Assembly: GCA_021779775.1 (NCBI GenBank)
Contig: JAJYAB010000051.1
Span: 1-9,504 of the forward strand
DNA: 9,504 bases
DNA from: Actinomycetes bacterium
GTDB taxonomy: Bacteria; Actinomycetota; Acidimicrobiia; Acidimicrobiales; UBA8190
Reading direction: 5' to 3'
The notes beneath the pieces were generated by a model, which was not told the DNA's origin, did not search any database, and worked only from the letters and a program-made list of their open reading frames with translations. A program made the translations under genes and the position numbers. How positions within the stretch are numbered: position 1 is the stretch's first letter; the number at the start of each line of letters is the position of its first letter. This document shows, piece by piece, positions 6,640 to 9,504 of this stretch.

Positions 6640-7530
6640 CTACAGCTTGGCGACCTGGCTGAATTCGAGCTCGACCGGAGTCTCCCGGCCGAAGATGTTG
6701 ACCAGCACCTTGAGCTTCAGCTGGTCTTCGTTGATCTCTGCGATCTGGCCGGAGAAGTCGGCGAACGGCCCTTCCTTGACCCGGACGGTCTCGCCCGCTT
6801 CGTACTCGAGCCGGGGACGGTGCTTCTTCGGAGCGTCGCCCTGTGCACCTTCAGCCGGCACCTGCAAGATGTTCTCGACCTCACGACGCGACAGGGGCAT
6901 CGGCTTCGTCCCGGGACCGACGAAGCCGGTGACACCAGGAGTGTTACGGACCACCGACCACGAGTCGTCGTCGAGGTCACACCGGGTCAGCAGGTACCCG
7001 GGAAAGACCTTCTTCTGGACGACGACCTTCTTGCCGTTCTTGAACTCGGCGACGTCCTCCATGGGGATGACGACCTCGTAGATCCTGTCCTCCATGTTCA
7101 TGGAGACGATCCGGCTCTCGAGGTTCGACTTCACCTTGTTCTCGTAGCCGGCGTACGTGTGCACCACGAACCAACGGCCCGGGCGGTCGTACGGGCTCTC
7201 CAGCGCCACATAGGCGTCGAGCTCGTCGTCCTCGGCTTCGGCGGGCTCCAGGACCTCGCCGGGCACTTCACCCGCGGCGCCATCGAACGCGTCTTCCACC
7301 GCGACAGCGGCAGCTACGTCGAGCGAGGCGGCCTCGCTCCCGGCACCGGGAGCGGGACCGGGAGCCGCCCCGGCCTCGTCAACGGCGCCTGCGTCGCTCT
7401 GCAATGTGCTCACGTCTCTGTCCTCGTCGGGCACGTCTCTGTCCTCGTCGGGCACAGTCAGCGCGCCGGACTGGTCGGTACGGTCATGGTCGTCATGGTC
7501 GTCGTGGTCGTCGTGGTCGAGAGCCGTCAT
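6640..7530 (-). CDS. nusG: Transcription elongation/antitermination factor NusG with acidic N-terminal extension
   Basis: NusG binds the RNA polymerase clamp through its NGN domain and can contact ribosomal protein S10 or Rho through its KOW domain. From the ATG at 7530 the product is 296 residues. Residues 1-117 are an acidic, Ala/Pro-rich extension with four DHD repeats (5-16) and a duplicated VPDEDRD (26-39). NGN runs about 118-222 (GRWFVVHTYAGYENKVKSNL, KKVFPGYLLTR, NTPGVTGFVG). KOW runs about 243-296 (GETVRVKEGPFADFSGQI, FGRETPVELEFSQV). The frame stays open to 7893, but that would overlap secE and tRNA-Trp entirely. The start overlaps the secE stop as ATGA and has no strong Shine-Dalgarno, pointing to translational coupling. 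Such extensions occur in other actinobacterial NusG proteins, but the DHD repeat is distinctive. Confidence 0.95.
   Translation of the reverse strand: MTALDHDDHDDHDDHDRTDQSGALTVPDEDRDVPDEDRDVSTLQSDAGAVDEAGAAPGPAPGAGSEAASLDVAAAVAVEDAFDGAAGEVPGEVLEPAEAEDDELDAYVALESPYDRPGRWFVVHTYAGYENKVKSNLESRIVSMNMEDRIYEVVIPMEDVAEFKNGKKVVVQKKVFPGYLLTRCDLDDDSWSVVRNTPGVTGFVGPGTKPMPLSRREVENILQVPAEGAQGDAPKKHRPRLEYEAGETVRVKEGPFADFSGQIAEINEDQLKLKVLVNIFGRETPVELEFSQVAKL
7411..7455 (-). repeat. Perfect 21-bp tandem duplication within nusG
   Basis: The plus-strand unit cacgtctctgtcctcgtcggg occurs at 7411-7431 and again at 7432-7452, followed by another cac. On the coding strand it doubles the heptapeptide VPDEDRD in the NusG extension. 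Perfect nucleotide identity suggests a recent duplication or slippage. Confidence 0.9.
7483..7518 (-). repeat. Four 9-bp repeats encoding (Asp-His-Asp)4 at the NusG N-terminus
   Basis: The plus strand reads gtcatggtc twice and then gtcgtggtc twice with no gaps, so adjacent units differ only by synonymous His codons. They encode DHDDHDDHDDHD at NusG residues 5-16. This is the kind of tract that can change length by slippage. Confidence 0.9.
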
Positions 7531-7835
7531 GTCTTGAAGAGGAACGTGACCCCGTGCGAGAACGCCAGGTTCAGTAGGAAGATCAGCCCGACGAGCAGCA
7601 CCAGCGTGATCAAGACCACCGACGAGGAATTCACCACTTCCGGCCGCGTCGGCCATGCCACCGGCCGCGGCTGCGATCGTACCTCGCGGAAGAACCCGGC
7701 GATCCGGCCGCCCAACGGGACACGCTCCTTGGGCTGGGGCTTGCCTCGCGGCGCGGGTTGACGCCGGGACGCGGGCGACCCGTCGGCTTCCATCTGTCCC
7801 TGGCGCTGCATCATGCGCTTGGTCTCGCGGTTCAC
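7527..7835 (-). CDS. secE: Preprotein translocase subunit SecE
   Basis: SecE is the small clamp subunit of the SecYEG membrane channel. The 102-residue product begins MNRETKRMMQRQGQMEADGS and has a basic, proline-rich cytoplasmic segment. It carries the SecE amphipathic-helix block GGRIAGFFREVRSQPRPVAW (PTRPEV follows), and ends with one hydrophobic segment at about residues 71-99 (SSVVLITLVLLVGLIFLLNL). This single-membrane-span form is the usual actinobacterial SecE. The start is taken as GTG at 7835, which gives the N-terminus I expect for the group; the Shine-Dalgarno is weak (AAAGGCG). An internal ATG at residue 8 is the alternative. The gene starts 28 bases after the tRNA-Trp CCA end, and its TGA overlaps the nusG ATG. 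Confidence 0.92.
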   Translation of the reverse strand: MNRETKRMMQRQGQMEADGSPASRRQPAPRGKPQPKERVPLGGRIAGFFREVRSQPRPVAWPTRPEVVNSSSVVLITLVLLVGLIFLLNLAFSHGVTFLFKT

Positions 7836-7863
7836 AGGCTGCGTGCGCCTTTCGACTGACGAA

Positions 7864-7939
7864 TGGCAGGGCAGGAGGGACTCGAACCCCCAACCGCCGG
7901 TTTTGGAGACCGGTGCTCTACCAATTGAGCTACTGCCCT
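7864..7939 (-). tRNA. tRNA-Trp (anticodon CCA)
   Basis: The minus strand folds as a full cloverleaf. The acceptor is AGGGCAG/CTGCCCT and the D stem GCTC/GAGC. The anticodon stem is CCGGT/ACCGG with loop CTCCAAA (anticodon CCA at 7904-7906), and the T arm contains TTCGAGT. The discriminator is G at 7867, as expected for Trp, and CCA is encoded at 7864-7866. It lies directly upstream of secE, the conserved actinobacterial position, and is likely cut out of the secE-nusG transcript. Confidence 0.97.
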
Positions 7940-8095
7940 CGGCGGCCTACGGGCCGGCCAACGGCTGGCAGACCCCGGGGGCCGGAGCACCAGGCTATCA
8001 CCAGGCTCGAGAACGTCGCCTACCTGGCCCGCAGACCGATCCCACCCGCTGTCGCCGAAGCTCGACGAAGTCCGCTCACGGGCAGCGGGGTTGGC
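7940..8095 (-). other. Spacer upstream of tRNA-Trp with extended -10 and direct repeat
   Basis: This 156-base spacer holds no gene. On the minus strand TGATAGCCT (TAGCCT at 7992-7997) fits an extended -10 pattern and would start transcription about 45 bases before the tRNA; no convincing -35 is present. The 9-bp unit caccaggct occurs twice (7988-7996 and 7999-8007), 11 bases apart, overlapping that -10. A CCCCGGGG palindrome (7973-7980) lies between this element and the tRNA. No terminator for the anti-sigma gene is evident. Confidence 0.4.
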
Positions 8096-8482
8096 TCAGG
8101 AGGCCGGAGCGGCCCGGGCGGCGCGGGTGCGGCCGGCTGCCACGGTCGCCGTCGCCATGCCGGCCACCGCTGCCACGGTGAGCCCTCCGACCAGGGCGAG
8201 CCGGCGGGCAGCGCGTCCTGGTGGACGCCCGGAGTATGCCGCTGTCAAGGCCTCGAGCACCTCGACCACCGCACCATCGGGAACGCCGACGCCCTCCTCC
8301 CGGAGCTGGCGGAGCATCCGGAGCACGGTCCGGTAGCGAACCAGTTCGGCCTGGCACCGCAGACATGTCCTGACGTGCGCGGTTGGTCGGGCATCGTCCG
8401 GGTCGATCTCGGCCGGGTCGGCGATCATCGGCAGGGCACGGATCGTCTCACGACAGCGTTCGGGGTCAGCCAGCACGGGCAA
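8096..8482 (-). CDS. Zinc-type (HX3CX2C) membrane anti-sigma factor, probable partner of the adjacent ECF sigma factor
   Basis: The 128-residue product carries the zinc-binding anti-sigma signature His36-X3-Cys40-X2-Cys43 (AHVRTCLRCQAEL). There is a Cys at residue 10 in the place where such proteins often have a fourth ligand or redox Cys. A helical region follows, then one hydrophobic segment at about 95-117 (LALVGGLTVAAVAGMATATV) and only an 11-residue basic tail. It would hold the sigma factor at the membrane and release it on a signal. The start is uncertain: TTG at 8482 or GTG at 8476. Both overlap the sigma gene's end (stop 8468-8466), with GGAG/AGG just upstream, so the two are coupled. 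No extracellular sensor domain is present. The signal and regulon are unknown, and the pairing is inferred from adjacency. Confidence 0.8.
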   Translation of the reverse strand: MPVLADPERCRETIRALPMIADPAEIDPDDARPTAHVRTCLRCQAELVRYRTVLRMLRQLREEGVGVPDGAVVEVLEALTAAYSGRPPGRAARRLALVGGLTVAAVAGMATATVAAGRTRAARAAPAS

Positions 8483-9104
8483 CCTGCTCCGGTCGATGCG
8501 CCTCCGGGGCCGTCGGGAACAGCCGTTCGCGCAGCTGCCGGCGGGCCCGGTGGAGCCGGACCTTGGCCGCTCCGGCAGTGATGCCCAGCTCTGCTGCGAT
8601 GGCCTCGTGCGGCAGGTCGTAGATGTCGCGCAGCACGACGACCGCCCGGAGCCGATCGGGCAGGGCGGACAATGCCGCCGTCAGGCGGTCGCGGTCGGCG
8701 ACCTGCGCCGAACAAGCCTCGGGATCGTGGTCGTGGCGCCGCTCGACGAACGCCGGCTCGGTGTCTGCCGGCGTGACCGTGTCGAGCGGCTGGTGCTGGC
8801 GGCGGTCACACCCGGCGAGCTGCGTTGCCGCGCAATTGGCCACGATCCGATGGAGCCATGTCGAGAATGCCGCATCGCCGCGGAACCGGGGAATGGACCG
8901 GTATGCCCGGAGGTACGCGTCTTGCACGGCATCGCGCGCGTCATGCTCGTTGCCGGTCATCCGAAGCGCCAGGGCGAAAGCTTCGCCGTAGGTCTGACGG
9001 ACCAGAGCGTCGAACGAGCTCCGGTCACCACGGCGGGCTCGCTGGGCCAGCTCCGCTGGTCCGTCACCACCGAGGTCCGCTCCGCCCTCGACCGGAGCTG
9101 GCAC
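8466..9104 (-). CDS. ECF-family (group 4) RNA polymerase sigma factor
   Basis: The 212-residue product has the two-domain layout of extracytoplasmic-function sigma factors. The sigma2 region (about 30-97) includes DARDAVQDAYLRAYRSI and AAFSTWLHRIVANCAATQL. After a polar linker rich in Asp/Glu/His comes sigma4 (about 141-195), with LSALPDRLRAVVVLRDIYDL followed by the helix-turn-helix LPHEAIAAELGITAGAAKVR. It would direct core polymerase to a small stress regulon. The only plausible start in frame is GTG at 9104, 14 bases after the rpmG stop. No strong Shine-Dalgarno sits at the right distance (AAGGAG at 9128-9133 is 23 bases away), so the start is tentative. The anti-sigma gene overlaps its 3' end. 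I cannot assign an ECF subgroup, and its targets are unknown. Confidence 0.92.
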   Translation of the reverse strand: MPAPVEGGADLGGDGPAELAQRARRGDRSSFDALVRQTYGEAFALALRMTGNEHDARDAVQDAYLRAYRSIPRFRGDAAFSTWLHRIVANCAATQLAGCDRRQHQPLDTVTPADTEPAFVERRHDHDPEACSAQVADRDRLTAALSALPDRLRAVVVLRDIYDLPHEAIAAELGITAGAAKVRLHRARRQLRERLFPTAPEAHRPEQVARAG

Positions 9105-9118
9105 ACGGCGGCAAGCGG

Positions 9119-9283
9119 TCAGCGGGTCTCCTTATGGAGGGTGTGCTGGCGGTCCCACCGGCAGAATTTGCTCATCTCGATGCGCTCGCGGTCGTTCTGC
9201 TTGTTCTTCGTGGTGATGTAATTGCGCCGCTTGCAGACCTCGCAGGCCAAGGTGACCTGGACCCGCTTCTCGTTCTTGGCCAT
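9119..9283 (-). CDS. rpmG: 50S ribosomal protein L33
   Basis: This 54-residue protein of the large ribosomal subunit starts MAKNEKRVQVTLACEVCKRR and continues with NYITTKNKQNDRERIEMSKF. It ends HTLHKETR, the standard L33 form. The N-terminal zinc-ribbon pair Cys14-X2-Cys17 is present. The second knuckle reads Cys43-Arg-Trp-Asp46, so only three of the usual four Cys ligands remain and Asp occupies the fourth position. The ATG at 9283 follows AGGAGAG with a 7-base spacer. It lies 58 bases after tRNA-Met and 14 bases before the sigma factor. The gene is short and its reading frame is otherwise shadowed by longer spurious frames. Confidence 0.95.
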   Translation of the reverse strand: MAKNEKRVQVTLACEVCKRRNYITTKNKQNDRERIEMSKFCRWDRQHTLHKETR

Positions 9284-9341
9284 GGTGGTGCTCTCCTGTT
9301 CGACCCGTCTCGCTCGGAAGCGGGACCCCGTTGCGTTGGGC

Positions 9342-9418
9342 TGGTAGCGGCGGCGGGACTCGAACCCGCGACCCCACGATTATGAGCCGTGTGCTCTGAC
9401 CGACTGAGCTACGCCGCC
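9342..9418 (-). tRNA. tRNA-Met (elongator, anticodon CAT)
   Basis: The cloverleaf on the minus strand has acceptor GGCGGCG/CGCCGCT with a G-U first pair. The D stem is GCTC/GAGC, and the anticodon stem CACGG/TCGTG carries loop CTCATAA (anticodon CAT at 9382-9384). The T arm is GCGGG-TTCGAGT-CCCGC. The discriminator is A and CCA is encoded at 9342-9344. The overall sequence matches the elongator rather than the initiator type, since the initiator's run of three G-C pairs in the anticodon stem is absent. It lies 5 bases after tRNA-Thr. Confidence 0.95.
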
Positions 9419-9423
9419 TGGGG

Positions 9424-9496
9424 AGCCCCCTGTCGGAATCGAACCGACGACACCAGCCTTACCATGGCTGTGCTCTGCCGACTGAGCTAAGGGGGC
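9424..9496 (-). tRNA. tRNA-Thr (anticodon GGT)
   Basis: The minus strand gives acceptor GCCCCCT/AGGGGGC, D stem GCTC/GAGC, anticodon stem CAGCC/GGCTG with loop ATGGTAA (anticodon GGT at 9461-9463), and T arm GTCGG-TTCGATT-CCGAC. The discriminator is T and the next bases are CCC, so unlike its two neighbours it lacks an encoded CCA. It is 5 bases upstream of tRNA-Met and must be processed from a shared precursor. Its promoter lies beyond the window. Confidence 0.95.
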
Positions 9497-9504
9497 CGGC
9501 ACGG

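Noticed and set aside
7411..7518. Repeat cluster considered as a CRISPR-like or intergenic array
   Set aside because: The repeats are contiguous, in frame, and encode NusG residues. There are no spacers.
7531..7893. Upstream extension of the nusG frame (would make 417 residues)
   Set aside because: It overlaps the whole of secE and part of tRNA-Trp in another frame. The ATG that overlaps the secE stop gives a sensible NusG.
7973..7980. CCCCGGGG palindrome upstream of tRNA-Trp as an operator
   Set aside because: An 8-bp GC palindrome is expected by chance in DNA of this composition, so it was kept only as a note.
9132..9377. 81-codon minus-strand frame covering tRNA-Met and rpmG
   Set aside because: The L33 protein is in a different frame at 9119-9283, and this frame runs through a tRNA. 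It is a shadow.

Overview
The window is a high-GC actinobacterial transcription/translation cluster, and every gene lies on the minus strand. Reading in the direction of transcription (high to low coordinates) the order is tRNA-Thr(GGT), tRNA-Met(CAT), rpmG (L33), an ECF sigma factor, its apparent zinc-type membrane anti-sigma factor, tRNA-Trp(CCA), secE, nusG, rplK (L11), rplA (L1), rplJ (L10), rplL (L7/L12), rpoB, and the first 76 codons of rpoC. The flanking order (tRNA-Thr/Met, rpmG, tRNA-Trp, secE, nusG, rplKA, rplJL, rpoBC) is classic for Actinobacteria. The SecE N-terminus and the RpoB sequence suggest a deep-branching lineage, perhaps Acidimicrobiia, but that finer placement comes from memory of the families and is not proven here.

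Region by region: 9424-9283 holds the tRNA pair and the short L33 gene. 9104-8096 holds a two-gene sigma/anti-sigma unit that starts 14 bases after rpmG and sits where mycobacteria carry the hadABC dehydratase genes. 7940-8095 is a spacer with a weak promoter-like element overlapped by a 9-bp direct repeat. 7939-6640 is tRNA-Trp, secE and nusG; secE and nusG overlap at ATGA, and NusG has a long acidic N-terminal extension with an Asp-His repeat. 6619-5448 is rplK-rplA. 5223-5447 is a structured leader that resembles the L10 autoregulatory leader. 5222-4127 is rplJ-rplL. 3793-4126 is a 334-base spacer with two well-formed promoter candidates and several GC-rich inverted and direct repeats. 3792-1 is rpoB followed two bases later by rpoC.

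The genes work together in making and controlling RNA polymerase and the ribosome. RpoB/RpoC form the catalytic core and NusG is the elongation factor linking polymerase to ribosome or Rho. L11, L1, L10 and L7/L12 build the ribosomal stalks, and SecE is part of the membrane translocon. The two likely control points are the L10 leader before rplJL and the tandem promoters before rpoBC. The most unusual content is the sigma/anti-sigma pair placed inside this housekeeping cluster, the DHD repeat of NusG, and an L33 zinc ribbon whose fourth ligand position is Asp. No mobile element, CRISPR array or novel multi-gene defence system is visible.
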